DNA of 64,000 bases, taken from Nocardia sp. NBC_01730. GTDB taxonomy: Bacteria; Actinomycetota; Actinomycetes; Mycobacteriales; Mycobacteriaceae. Where the stretch lies: NCBI RefSeq assembly GCF_035920445.1, contig NZ_CP109162.1, forward strand, positions 434,001-498,000. The letters run 5' to 3'. Of the stretch, positions 18,229 to 26,633 are shown piece by piece. The translations under genes were made by a program, and so were the position numbers. A model generated the notes under the pieces. The model was not told where the DNA came from, made no database searches, and worked only from the letters and a program-made list of their open reading frames with translations. How positions within the stretch are numbered: the stretch's first letter is position 1; each line of letters starts with the position of its first letter.

Positions 18229-18379
18229 CGTCACGTCGGTATAGATGCCGCGGAATGCGCCACGATCCCTGTTCGCCCGCTTCATCCGCAGTGGAAATCA
18301 TCGAGCACCGCAGAACGGACTCGCCTCGAGCGACAGTGCGCAGGTGCGCAGCCGCAGCCGCTGTCCGGTTGAGCGCGGG

Positions 18380-19078
18380 CTAGCGGTGGGTCCAATCGGG
18401 CTGGGTGAAGTGGGCGACTCGGGCGGCGGACGCGGTTCGGCCGAGGAGAACGATCTCGCGGAATTGCCAGAGCAGTGCGCCGGTCGGTGCATGGATGGTC
18501 ATGTTCGGGCCGAGTCGCATTTGCAGAAGGCCGGTTTCGTCGGTCGGCGGGGCGTCGTCGTGGAGTGCTGTTTGTCGTACTGCGTCGTCGGCGTGGACCC
18601 AGCGCGGGGTGTTCTCGGCGGCGAGCCGGGCGAGATCGACCAGGTGCACGGAGTGGACCTCGTCGGGGCTGGGGCGTAGATCGGTGGTGTCGGTCAGCGC
18701 CACGACGATCGGGGTGATCGCGAATCCCGATGCGGCGGGGAAGTCGTCGAGCTTGCCGATGAGATCGGCAGGATCTGCTGTGAGGCCGAGTTCTTCGTGT
18801 AATTCGCGCACCGCGGCTTGTTCCGGAGTCTCGCCGTCGTCGAGCCGGCCGCCGGGCAGTGCCCACTGGCCGGCGTTGCGGCCACGGTAGGCCCGTTTGA
18901 TGACGATCACTGACAGCCGTCCGTCGGCCTGCGCAACCACGCACAGCAGAACCGCCGCGCGGCGTGTATCCGGAGCATCCGGAATTTCGATGCGCGGGAA
19001 ATCATCCAATCGGGAGTGCGCGAGCACGCGGAAGTCGTTGATCTTCTCGGGGAGACGCTGTCCCGGGGTGGAGCCCAT
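18380..19078 (-). CDS. Nudix hydrolase, CoA-pyrophosphatase-like
   Basis: A 232-residue Nudix protein. The Nudix box runs from GGRLDDGETPEQAAVRELHE through ELGLT, with the metal-binding REx2EE glutamates intact. Preceding IKRAYRGRNAGQWALPGG is typical of the CoA/NAD pyrophosphatase branch, but the CoA-specific motif is not clear by eye. It would hydrolyse a nucleoside diphosphate linked to another moiety in the cytoplasm. It is convergent with gnd and stands alone. Confidence 0.85.
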   Translation of the reverse strand: MGSTPGQRLPEKINDFRVLAHSRLDDFPRIEIPDAPDTRRAAVLLCVVAQADGRLSVIVIKRAYRGRNAGQWALPGGRLDDGETPEQAAVRELHEELGLTADPADLIGKLDDFPAASGFAITPIVVALTDTTDLRPSPDEVHSVHLVDLARLAAENTPRWVHADDAVRQTALHDDAPPTDETGLLQMRLGPNMTIHAPTGALLWQFREIVLLGRTASAARVAHFTQPDWTHR

Positions 19079-19240
19079 ATCGTCGATCTTGCCCCACCGC
19101 GCGAGTGACTGGCGCGGGCACTCGATCTACTTCGCGAGTTGGCAGGGGTCGGCCCGACGAGCGGATGGGCGAGCGCCATGCCGGCGGAGCATCGGTCGAC
19201 GGGACACCGCGCCCCTGATCGGAAGTCCGCCACCGAGCGT

Positions 19241-19783
19241 TCAGGCGATCGCGGTGCGCAGTGTGAACCAGCCCGTTGCGGGATCGGCGAAGCCGTGATA
19301 CATCAGGCGGATGCGCTGATCGACATCGAAGTGGCGGTACACCGCGAACATCGCACTGCGTGTCGCGTCTTGCTGGAAGTCCTCGGTGCGGCGGAATCCG
19401 ATGAGCCGCTCCGGGAGCAGCGCCAGCCGCGTCAGCTCGGCGGGGTCGCCGAAGTCCAGACCCATCGGCGCGGTGTCGGAGATGTGATGGTCGTGCAGGA
19501 TGGCACGGACCGGGCCCGGATCGGGAAGATCGGGCCGGAACGCCCGGAACTCGATACGCACCAGCCGTCCCGGATCGGCGGAAGCCGAGTCGGTCTGCAC
19601 CAACTCGACCAATCCCGCATCTAGGCTCGGCGCGGCTGTGCCGCCGGCGAGCGGTGCCTGTTCGAGCAGGTGCAATATGCTCCCGCCGGGGATCAGAGGC
19701 TCCGGGGCGAGAAACAGCGTGATGGTGGGGCAGGTGCAACCCCGGCCGAACAGACAGACTTTCATGTGAGACGGATCGGGCAT
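19241..19783 (-). CDS. Conserved-looking protein of unknown function with CxFGxGCTCP motif
   Basis: A 180-residue protein I do not recognise. ATG 19783 has an excellent ribosome site (GGAGGAGG, seven bases before), so the gene is real. The N-terminus holds a cysteine cluster, KVCLFGRGCTCPTITLFLAP, that could bind a metal or Fe-S cluster. The remainder is acidic and lacks a signal peptide or membrane helix. The C-terminal half (MFAVYRHFDVDQRIRLMYHG, GWFTLRTAIA) resembles a small beta-rich fold but gives no family. It may be monocistronic. A divergent start from bioY lies 235 bases away. Confidence 0.75.
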   Translation of the reverse strand: MPDPSHMKVCLFGRGCTCPTITLFLAPEPLIPGGSILHLLEQAPLAGGTAAPSLDAGLVELVQTDSASADPGRLVRIEFRAFRPDLPDPGPVRAILHDHHISDTAPMGLDFGDPAELTRLALLPERLIGFRRTEDFQQDATRSAMFAVYRHFDVDQRIRLMYHGFADPATGWFTLRTAIA

Positions 19784-19979
19784 GCGGCCTCCTCCGGGAA
19801 CGGGCGGAAATTCGGGCCCTGGCTGGATCGGGACTTCGAGATATGCCGATCGCCGAGTCGCGGTGGCGCCTCGACGGCCGACCGTTGCCGCAGTTTCCAA
19901 GTCTAGGAGTCCGGCCGGGCTTGTGCATCGGTGCCGCAACCCGGATTCGGGCGGCCCGCCGCCACGCTCGGCCTGCTAT

Positions 19980-19996
19980 CTTGAACGTCGTTCAAG
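19980..19996. promoter_or_regulatory. BioQ-like operator upstream of bioY
   Basis: A perfect 17-base palindrome, arms CTTGAACG and CGTTCAAG around one T, 22 bases before the bioY start. It contains TGAAC-N3-GTTCA, close to the TGAAC-N3-GTTAC motif reported for the actinobacterial biotin repressor BioQ (TetR family). It therefore likely controls the whole six-gene operon. Confidence 0.7.
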
Positions 19997-20018
19997 TTTT
20001 GTAGCGAAGGATGTCGTC

Positions 20019-20603
20019 GTGGAGGGTGTCGAGAACTCCCGGGAGTCGAGGATCGGTATTCCCGCGCGGGACATGGCGCAGATCGCCGTGTTCGCGGCGC
20101 TGATCGCCGCGTTGGGTCTGCCCGGCGCCATCACGGTGGGATTCAGTGGTGTGCCGATCACCGTGCAGACTCTTGGTGTCATCCTGGCCGGCGCGGTGCT
20201 CGGGGGCCGCAAGGGCACGGCGGCCGTGGCGGTCTTCCTCGCGCTGACGATGATCGGCTTGCCGCTGCTGTCCGGTGGCCGTACCGGATTGACCGCGCTG
20301 GCAGGGCCTAGTGCCGGTTACCTCATCGGCTGGATTCCCGCAGCCCTGTTCATCGGCCTGCTGACCGCCCGGATTCTGCCGCGATACCCGATCGTTCTCG
20401 GTCTGCTCGTCAATGCGGCCGGCGGGATTCTGATCATCTATCTCTTCGGCACTATCGGGCTCCTGCTCCGTACCGATCTGGGGGTCGGGCCCGCCGTCAC
20501 CACCAACTTCGCGTTTATTCCAGGCGACCTGGTGAAAGTTGTCGTCGCGACCGTGGTCGCCAAGGGAGTGCACCGTGCGTACCCCGGTGTGATCGGTGCA
20601 TAG
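20019..20603 (+). CDS. bioY: Biotin ECF transporter S component BioY
   Basis: A 194-residue, six-helix membrane protein that binds biotin with high affinity. BioY hallmarks are ITVGFSGVPITVQTLGVILA near residue 45, GGRKGTAAVAVFLALTMIGL, and AGPSAGYLIGWIPAALFIGL. GTG 20019 has GAAGG eight bases upstream and directly follows the BioQ-like palindrome; longer in-frame starts would run through that operator. The end overlaps the next gene by eight bases. The ATPase BioM and the coupling protein BioN are encoded three and four genes downstream. Confidence 0.93.
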   Translation: MEGVENSRESRIGIPARDMAQIAVFAALIAALGLPGAITVGFSGVPITVQTLGVILAGAVLGGRKGTAAVAVFLALTMIGLPLLSGGRTGLTALAGPSAGYLIGWIPAALFIGLLTARILPRYPIVLGLLVNAAGGILIIYLFGTIGLLLRTDLGVGPAVTTNFAFIPGDLVKVVVATVVAKGVHRAYPGVIGA

Positions 20604-21720
20604 TCCCGAACTCGGCGGCCGGGGGGATCAGCCTGCTATCGACTTCGACGGCCGCACCTACACCTACCGGCAACTCGACGATGCGATCGCGCAGTGGATC
20701 GACCGGCAGGGACCGCGCGCGGTCGTCTACGACGCGTCGACGCTCGCGGTTCCGGACGCTTTGATCTGCGTCTGTGCCGCGGCGCGGCGCGGCGTCCCGG
20801 TGACAGTCGAGAATCCCGATGCGCGTCCCCACCGCCCGAGCATTCCGCCGTCAGCGTTTCTGCTGGTGGCGACATCCGGCTCCACCGGACGTCCGCGGCC
20901 GCTCGCCCGGACGGCGGCATCCTGGTTCGACAGTTTCCCGGCGTTCACCACGATCACCGGCGTCGAGACCGCGGACCGTGTGCTGATCACCGGCCCGTTG
21001 CACGCGACGATGCATTTGTTCGGTGCGCTGCATGCGCTGTGGCGAGGTGCGTGCGTCACCGACGACGTGTCGCAGGCCACAGTGGTGCACGCTGTCCCCG
21101 CTGTTCTGCGTGAGGTGGTCCGTGGTGCTCCGAAGCTGCGTACCGCAATCGTCGCGGGCATCGCCCTGGACGACGGCGCTCGGACAGCGGCGGTCGGCAT
21201 CGAGATCATCGAGTACTACGGGTCCGCGGAAGTCTCACTGGTCGCCGCGCGGCGCGTTCCCGAGCCGCTTCGACTGGTGGACGGCGTCGATGCCGACGTT
21301 CGCGGTGGGCTGCTCTACGTCCGGTCCCCCTACCGTGTGATCGGAGCGCCCGAGTGGTTCGGTGTCGGTGACCTCGTGGAGCTCGGGGACAATCGCGAGC
21401 TGACGGTCCGGGGCAGGGGCGAATATGCGATCAATGTCGGCGGCACCACCGTGGTCGCCGAGGATGTCGAGCGCATCCTCGAGACGCTCGACGGCGTCGC
21501 CGCCGCGGCCGTAGTCGGATCGCCGCATGCCGTGTTCGGCGAAATTGTCACGGCTGCAGTGCAACTCGACGGCGCCGCGAGGATCGGCGAGGTTCGGACG
21601 CGAGCACGTCGGGTGCTGACGAGGGAGGCGATGCCCCGTCGCTGGGTGCTGCTCAGTTCGCTGCCGCGGACTGCCAACGGCAAGGTTGCCCGTGGTCGGC
21701 TGAAAGATTTGCTGACATGA
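20596..21720 (+). CDS. Short AMP-forming acyl-CoA ligase in the biotin operon
   Basis: A 374-residue ANL-superfamily ligase. The nucleotide loop TSGSTGRPRP, the YYGSAEVSLVA adenine motif, GVGDLVELGD and the catalytic C-terminal Lys in RTANGKVARGRLKDLL are present, so it should activate a carboxylate as acyl-AMP and then transfer it to CoA. It is about 100 residues shorter than usual because the first N-terminal subdomain is reduced. It overlaps bioY by eight bases and the thiolase by four. In Bacillus subtilis a bioY homologue is also followed by a ligase and a thiolase (yhfU-yhfT-yhfS) in the biotin regulon, which suggests a conserved but unproven role in making or salvaging a biotin precursor. 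Confidence 0.85.
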   Translation: MHSPELGGRGDQPAIDFDGRTYTYRQLDDAIAQWIDRQGPRAVVYDASTLAVPDALICVCAAARRGVPVTVENPDARPHRPSIPPSAFLLVATSGSTGRPRPLARTAASWFDSFPAFTTITGVETADRVLITGPLHATMHLFGALHALWRGACVTDDVSQATVVHAVPAVLREVVRGAPKLRTAIVAGIALDDGARTAAVGIEIIEYYGSAEVSLVAARRVPEPLRLVDGVDADVRGGLLYVRSPYRVIGAPEWFGVGDLVELGDNRELTVRGRGEYAINVGGTTVVAEDVERILETLDGVAAAAVVGSPHAVFGEIVTAAVQLDGAARIGEVRTRARRVLTREAMPRRWVLLSSLPRTANGKVARGRLKDLLT

Positions 21721-22844
21721 ACCACATCCCCGTTCTCGTAGCGCCACGCCGGACGCCGATCGGCAACGCCGGGCACGGGTTCGCCGATCTGACTACCACT
21801 GATCTGGCCGCCCCTGTGCTGCGCGACGTGCTGTCGTCGCTGCGTGGTGCCGGGATCGATGCCGAGGTCGACGATGTGGTCCTCGGCAACTGCCTCGGGC
21901 CGGGCGGTGATCCGGCTCGAATCGCGGCATTGCAGGCCGGCCTCGGCGGGCACGTTCCCGGCGTCACCATCGATCGTCAGTGCGGATCCGGCCTCGACGC
22001 GGTCATGCAGGCGGCGTTGCGTGTGCGCAGCGGCGCGGACGAACTCATTCTGGCCGGTGGCGTCGAATCGGCGAGCACGGCGCCGTGGCGGTTCTGGCCG
22101 CCGATATCAGGCGCCGACCCGGTGCGATACACCCGCGCTCCCTTTGCGCCGCAAGGCTTTCCCGATCCCGACATGGGTGTCGCCGCGGACGATCTCGCGC
22201 GAGTCCGTGGTATCAGCCGTGAGCGGCAGGATGCCTATGCGACGCGCTCGCACACGCTCGCCGCGGCGGCCGACTTCTCGGCGGAGATCGTGCCGATCGG
22301 CGATGTGCACCGGGACGAACGTATTCGCGCAGGTATGACCGAGGCCAGGCTCGCGCGGCTGCGCCCCGGTTTCGGGGCAGGCGGAACGGCGACCGCGGGC
22401 AACTCGTGTGGCATCTCCGACGGGGCTGCGGTAGTGGCGGTCACCAATGAGTCGCTGGCAGCGGGGCTGCCCGCGCTGCGGATACTCGGTTCCGCGGTGG
22501 CCGGATCCGATCCTGCCTTTCCCGGTCTCGGACCGGTGCCGGCAATACGCAAACTGTTGCGGCGAACCGGATTCCACGCGGCGGATCTCGATGTCATCGA
22601 GATCACCGAGGCCTTCGCGTCGGTGGTGCTGGCAGTGTCGGATGAATTGGGACTGGACGAGTCCAAGATCTGTCCACAGGGCGGCGCCATCGCACTGGGG
22701 CATCCTTGGGGTGCGTCGGGAGCCATCTTATTGGTGCGGCTGGCAAGTCAGATGCTCCGCGAGGGCGGAGCGGCAGTCGGGCTCGCGGCATGCGCGATCG
22801 GCGGCGGGCAAGGCATCGCGATGCTTGTGGAGCGTGTGCCGTGA
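21717..22844 (+). CDS. Thiolase (acetyl-CoA C-acyltransferase family) in the biotin operon
   Basis: A 375-residue thiolase. The nucleophilic Cys is residue 89 in TIDRQCGSGLDAVMQAA, the catalytic His lies in GGAIALGHPWGASGAIL, and the second Cys in GLAACAIGGGQGIAM. It could join acetyl-CoA to an acyl-CoA or cleave a 3-ketoacyl-CoA. It is slightly shorter than degradative thiolases (about 390). Its ATG overlaps the ligase stop (ATGA), so the two are coupled. With two ligases and a biotin importer it may act on a dicarboxylate (pimelate-like) chain; that is inference. Confidence 0.9.
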   Translation: MNHIPVLVAPRRTPIGNAGHGFADLTTTDLAAPVLRDVLSSLRGAGIDAEVDDVVLGNCLGPGGDPARIAALQAGLGGHVPGVTIDRQCGSGLDAVMQAALRVRSGADELILAGGVESASTAPWRFWPPISGADPVRYTRAPFAPQGFPDPDMGVAADDLARVRGISRERQDAYATRSHTLAAAADFSAEIVPIGDVHRDERIRAGMTEARLARLRPGFGAGGTATAGNSCGISDGAAVVAVTNESLAAGLPALRILGSAVAGSDPAFPGLGPVPAIRKLLRRTGFHAADLDVIEITEAFASVVLAVSDELGLDESKICPQGGAIALGHPWGASGAILLVRLASQMLREGGAAVGLAACAIGGGQGIAMLVERVP

Positions 22845-22920
22845 GTGAGCGTCAGCGAGTGAACCAAGGGCACAGCGTGTGGTCATGCACGACGGAGCCG
22901 AGCGCCAGCGAGGCGAAGTC
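22841..22920. repeat. Short GAGCG(T/C)CAGCGAG repeat between thiolase and bioM
   Basis: The 76-base gap contains GAGCGTCAGCGAGTGAAC and GAGCGCCAGCGAGGCGAA as an imperfect direct repeat, flanked by two copies of GTGAGTGAG, the second being the bioM start. Similar SER-coding spacers recur near start codons in mycobacteria and relatives. It breaks an otherwise fully overlapping operon. Confidence 0.45.
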
Positions 22921-23601
22921 GTGAGTGAGATCGTCTTCGACTCGGTGAGCCATGCCTTCGGCGATCGAAAAGTCCTGCGCGACATAGATTTACGCATTAA
23001 CGAGCGGCGCATCGGCATCATCGGATCGAACGGTTCCGGCAAATCGACCTTGGCGCGCATGATCAACGGGCTGTTGACGCCGACTTCCGGCACCATCACG
23101 GTCGACGGAGTCGACGCAGCCAGGAAGGGCGCACAGGTGCGGCGAAAGGTCGGGTTCGTGTTCACCGATCCCGACACCCAGATCGTCATGCCCACGGTCT
23201 CGGAGGATCTTGCTTTCTCATTGCGGCGAACGGGGCTGAGCAAGCAGGAGGTTGCGGCGCGCGTCGAGGAGATGCTGGTTCGGTTCCGGCTCGAGGAGCA
23301 CGCCGACCATCCCGCACACCTGTTGTCCGGCGGTCAGAAGCAGTTGCTCGCCATCGGCGCCGTCCTCATCCGCAGGCCCGAGGTGATCGTCGCCGACGAG
23401 CCGACCACCCTGCTGGACCTGCGGAACGCCCGCGTGGTCGCCGAGGCACTGGATTCCATGAACCAGCAGGTGATCGTGGTGACCCATCAGCTGTCGCTGT
23501 TGGACAGTTTCGAGCGGGTCATCGTCATCGCCGACGGTGGCGTGGCGTTCGATGGAACCCCGGACGACGCCGTTCCCGCCTACCGGGAATTGGTCGAATG
23601 A
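22921..23601 (+). CDS. bioM: Biotin ECF transporter ATPase BioM
   Basis: A 226-residue ABC ATPase of the energy-coupling-factor class. Walker A is GSNGSGKST (residues 35-43), the Q-loop region DPDTQIVMPTVSEDLAFSL is typical of ECF A-components, the signature is LSGGQKQLL, Walker B is VIVADEPT, and the switch His lies in VIVVTHQLSLL. It powers biotin uptake with BioY and BioN. GTG 22921 is chosen over an upstream GTG because GCGAGGCGAAG lies just before it and homology begins there. It overlaps bioN by four bases. Confidence 0.92.
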   Translation: MSEIVFDSVSHAFGDRKVLRDIDLRINERRIGIIGSNGSGKSTLARMINGLLTPTSGTITVDGVDAARKGAQVRRKVGFVFTDPDTQIVMPTVSEDLAFSLRRTGLSKQEVAARVEEMLVRFRLEEHADHPAHLLSGGQKQLLAIGAVLIRRPEVIVADEPTTLLDLRNARVVAEALDSMNQQVIVVTHQLSLLDSFERVIVIADGGVAFDGTPDDAVPAYRELVE

Positions 23602-24200
23602 TCGGCATGTACCTCCCGGGTGACTCGCTGCTGCACCGGATGCCCGCCGGGCTGAAACTGGTGCTGTTGATCGTGTCGATCGTGACGGCGACGGTGTTCG
23701 TGCACAGCCCGCCGCAGGTCGGTGTTGCCGGTGTGGTGGTGGCGGGATTGCTCGCGGTGGCCGGTATTCCGGTGAAAGTCGCTCTGGCGCAATTGCGTCC
23801 GGTGGTGTGGTTGGTGCTGATCATCGCCGTGTTCCAAGCGTTGATCACTTCGCCGGCGCGGGCTGTCGTCGTGTGCGGCGTCCTGCTGATCTCGGTGGCG
23901 CTCGCGGCACTGGTCACGCTCACCACTCGCGTGACGGACCTGCTCGACACCGTGACGCGCGCACTCGGACCGCTACGGAAGGTCGGCGTCGATCCCGATC
24001 GGGTGGGGCTCTTGCTGGCTCTGGCCATCCGGTGTGTTCCGTTGCTGGCCGGGATCGTTCACGACGTCGCTCAGGCACGGCGTGCCCGCGGGCTGCAATG
24101 GTCGATGACGGCACTGGCCACACCCGTGCTGGTCCGGGCGCTGCGCACCGCGGATGCGATGGGCGACGCCCTTGCCGCGAGGGGAGTGGACGATGACTGA
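23598..24200 (+). CDS. bioN: Biotin ECF transporter coupling protein BioN
   Basis: A 200-residue EcfT-type membrane protein with about five helices. The two coupling motifs that grip the ATPase are seen as ARRARG (near residue 160) and ALAARG (near 195). The N-terminus GMYLPGDSLLHRMPAGLKLV is typical. It completes the BioYMN module. The ATG overlaps the bioM stop, and its own end overlaps the following ligase by eight bases. Confidence 0.9.
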   Translation: MIGMYLPGDSLLHRMPAGLKLVLLIVSIVTATVFVHSPPQVGVAGVVVAGLLAVAGIPVKVALAQLRPVVWLVLIIAVFQALITSPARAVVVCGVLLISVALAALVTLTTRVTDLLDTVTRALGPLRKVGVDPDRVGLLLALAIRCVPLLAGIVHDVAQARRARGLQWSMTALATPVLVRALRTADAMGDALAARGVDDD

Positions 24201-25614
24201 ATTGCCGGCTGAGCGTATCGCCCGACAGGCCGCCGACTGCCCGGAGTCGACAGCCATCGTTTCCAGTCGCGAGAGCGTCGACTACCGCGAGTTCTGGTCG
24301 AGGGTCACTCGCACTGCCGCAGGGCTCGGCGGCATGAATCGGGTTGCCGTGTTACCCACGTCGGATGTCGGATCGCTTGTCGTCGTGACGGCCGCGATGC
24401 ATGCCGGTGTCAGCGTCGTACTGCTGCACCGGCACTTGCTGCCGAGTCAGCTGGCCAGGGTGCTCGAACTCGCGAAACCCGGTGCCGTCGTGGCTGCGTC
24501 GCAACAACACCGCCGGTTGCGGCGGCTGGGATACGACGGGACCGTCCAGACGGCTGTCGCACTGGAATCCGACGGTCCGGTCGGCCACGCGTATCCCGAC
24601 ACCGAACTGCTGGTCGGCATCACCTCGGGAACTACCGGTGAACCGAAGCTGTTCGTGCGCGACCAACGATCGTGGGCCACGACACTCGATCGTTCCGACG
24701 GCACGTTCGACATCGCGAGCCGTAGCCGTGTCTCGGTGCCCGGCGTCCTCGATCACACACATTTTCTGTACGGCGCGTTGCATGCCCTCACCCGAGGCGC
24801 GACGGTCGACCTGCGGCCTGTCGCGCAGGCTCTGCACGACAGGGCCACACACCTGTACTCGGTGCCGACGATCGCCTGGGACGTGGTGCGGTCGGGCATG
24901 GCTCCGGTCGAGAGCGTCCGTGCGGTGCTGTCCTCGGCGGCCCGGTGGCCGTACACGGGCCGACGAGCGCTGCAGGAGATCGTGCCGAACGCGTCGCTCG
25001 TACACTTCTACGGCGCGTCCGAATTGAGTTTCGTGTCGTTGTCTCGGGGACTCGGAACAGCCGACGAAGATTCGGGGGGCGAACTGTTCGACGGTGTCGA
25101 GGTGGAGATCCGAGACGGCCTGGTGTTCGTGCGCAGCGACATGTTGTTCGACGGCTATCTGACCGAGGACGGTGTGGTGGACGGTCCCGTCGAGGGGTGG
25201 ATGTCGGTGGGCGATCGGGGCCGAGTGATCGGTGGCCGCCTGCAGTTGTTCGGCCGGGACAGCGACATGCTCATCCGGGCGGGACTCAACGTGGAACCCG
25301 CCGCTGTCGAAGCGGCGCTCATCGCGATACCGGGTATCGCGGAGGCCGCTTGCATCGGAGTGCCCGATGCGCGAATGGGGGAGGTGCCTGCCGCCACGAT
25401 CGTGGTGGACGGCAACGTTCCGAGTTCCGACGAAATGTGGCGACAACTGCGCGCGACCTTGCCGAGTCCGAGTATGCCGGTCCAAGTCCTGGTGGTCGAC
25501 AGCCTGCCGCGCACACCGCGTGGAAAGCTCGATCGTCGGGCTCTCTCCGTCACCCTCGCCACCCATCGCAGCGGCGGGCTACCCATCGGCATCGGGGACG
25601 AGTCCGACCGCTGA
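24193..25614 (+). CDS. Second AMP-forming acyl-CoA ligase of the biotin operon
   Basis: A 473-residue ANL ligase with GITSGTTGEPKLFVRDQ, HFYGASELSFVSL, WMSVGDRGRVIG and the catalytic Lys in RTPRGKLDRRALS. It is nearly full length, unlike the first ligase in this operon. The start ATG lies eight bases inside bioN, so it belongs to the same transcript. The two ligases are clearly related but diverged, which suggests two acyl substrates or two steps. The substrate is not deducible. If the operon feeds biotin synthesis, a pimelate-like acid is an obvious candidate. Confidence 0.85.
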   Translation: MTELPAERIARQAADCPESTAIVSSRESVDYREFWSRVTRTAAGLGGMNRVAVLPTSDVGSLVVVTAAMHAGVSVVLLHRHLLPSQLARVLELAKPGAVVAASQQHRRLRRLGYDGTVQTAVALESDGPVGHAYPDTELLVGITSGTTGEPKLFVRDQRSWATTLDRSDGTFDIASRSRVSVPGVLDHTHFLYGALHALTRGATVDLRPVAQALHDRATHLYSVPTIAWDVVRSGMAPVESVRAVLSSAARWPYTGRRALQEIVPNASLVHFYGASELSFVSLSRGLGTADEDSGGELFDGVEVEIRDGLVFVRSDMLFDGYLTEDGVVDGPVEGWMSVGDRGRVIGGRLQLFGRDSDMLIRAGLNVEPAAVEAALIAIPGIAEAACIGVPDARMGEVPAATIVVDGNVPSSDEMWRQLRATLPSPSMPVQVLVVDSLPRTPRGKLDRRALSVTLATHRSGGLPIGIGDESDR

Positions 25615-25869
25615 CAGTAGCCGTCGGATTCGGCAACTCCCCCTGCCGTGTGTTGTCGGCGCCTTCCCCATGTCCCGCTTTTCGCAGCCCGATTCAGAGA
25701 GAAGATGCGCAGGAAGGCGTCCGCCGGAGTACATCCGACCGTCAGCAGGCTCTCCCTCGTCGCGGCCACCGCGAATCGGACTGCGGTTCGGGCTGACATC
25801 CTGCGAGAGTCCGTCGGTGCACCTTGCGGCGGGCCGAGCGACCGGATGCGGTGCACTGATGTTTCAGGA

Positions 25870-26427
25870 ATGGCAGCAGCACCACGCCGCGCGAACCGCG
25901 GGCCGAAGGCGGCGCCGGGAAACCGAGCCGCACTGATTCGGGCCGCACGGGTGGTCTTCGCGGAGAACGGCTTCGACGCGCAGCTCAGCTCGATCGCGCG
26001 CACTGCCGGGGTGGGGCAGGGCGTGCCGTATCGACACTTTCCGAATCGCGAAAGCATCGCGCTGGCAGTTCGAGGAGAACATCAGTGAGGTCGAGGCAAT
26101 CGCGGCGGATCCGGACGCGACCGTCGACCACGTTCTCGCCGTGATCGTGGCCCAGCTTGCCTCTTCCGCTGCGTTCATCGCGATGCTCGATCCACCAGCA
26201 CGGACGACCCTCGCCTTATCCAGATCGCGTGGCGCCTGATCAACCTGATAAACCGCAAGCTGGATGACCCGGACCGGCGTGGCGCGCTGCGAGCGGACGT
26301 GACGGCCACGGACGTCGTCATGGCAATCGCGATGCTCGCCGCGATGCTTGCGAAGACGGCGCCGCCTTCGGGCGAGGAGACGGCCATACACGCGTGGTCG
26401 CTGCTCGAACGTGGGCTGCACGGTTGA
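25870..26427 (+). pseudogene. Frameshifted TetR-family regulator
   Basis: The first frame gives a normal TetR DNA-binding domain: AALIRAARVVFAENGFDAQL, SSIARTAGVGQGVPYRHFPN. After about 26065 the reading must shift to a second frame (FEENISEVEAIAADPDATVD), and near 26195 to a third (DDPRLIQIAWRLINLINRKL to SLLERGLHG). Together the three pieces make a standard regulator of about 185 residues, so two small indels have disabled it, unless both are sequence errors. There is no obvious regulated neighbour. Confidence 0.8.
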
Positions 26428-26633
26428 ACCCGACCCCGGCGCGGTCGAACTGCTCGACCGAGCCTTCGTCGCATACCACATCGGCATTCTGTTGTGCCGC
26501 CGCCATTCGCGACGGAAAGGAGCACGGCCCGAGACCGCGGCTGTCCGTGTGATGGTGAACGGCGTCGTCGCCGGGGCGCTGTCCCGCTGATCCGGGGTTC
26601 CGGTCGTAATGGCGCAAACGACAACGAATCGTT

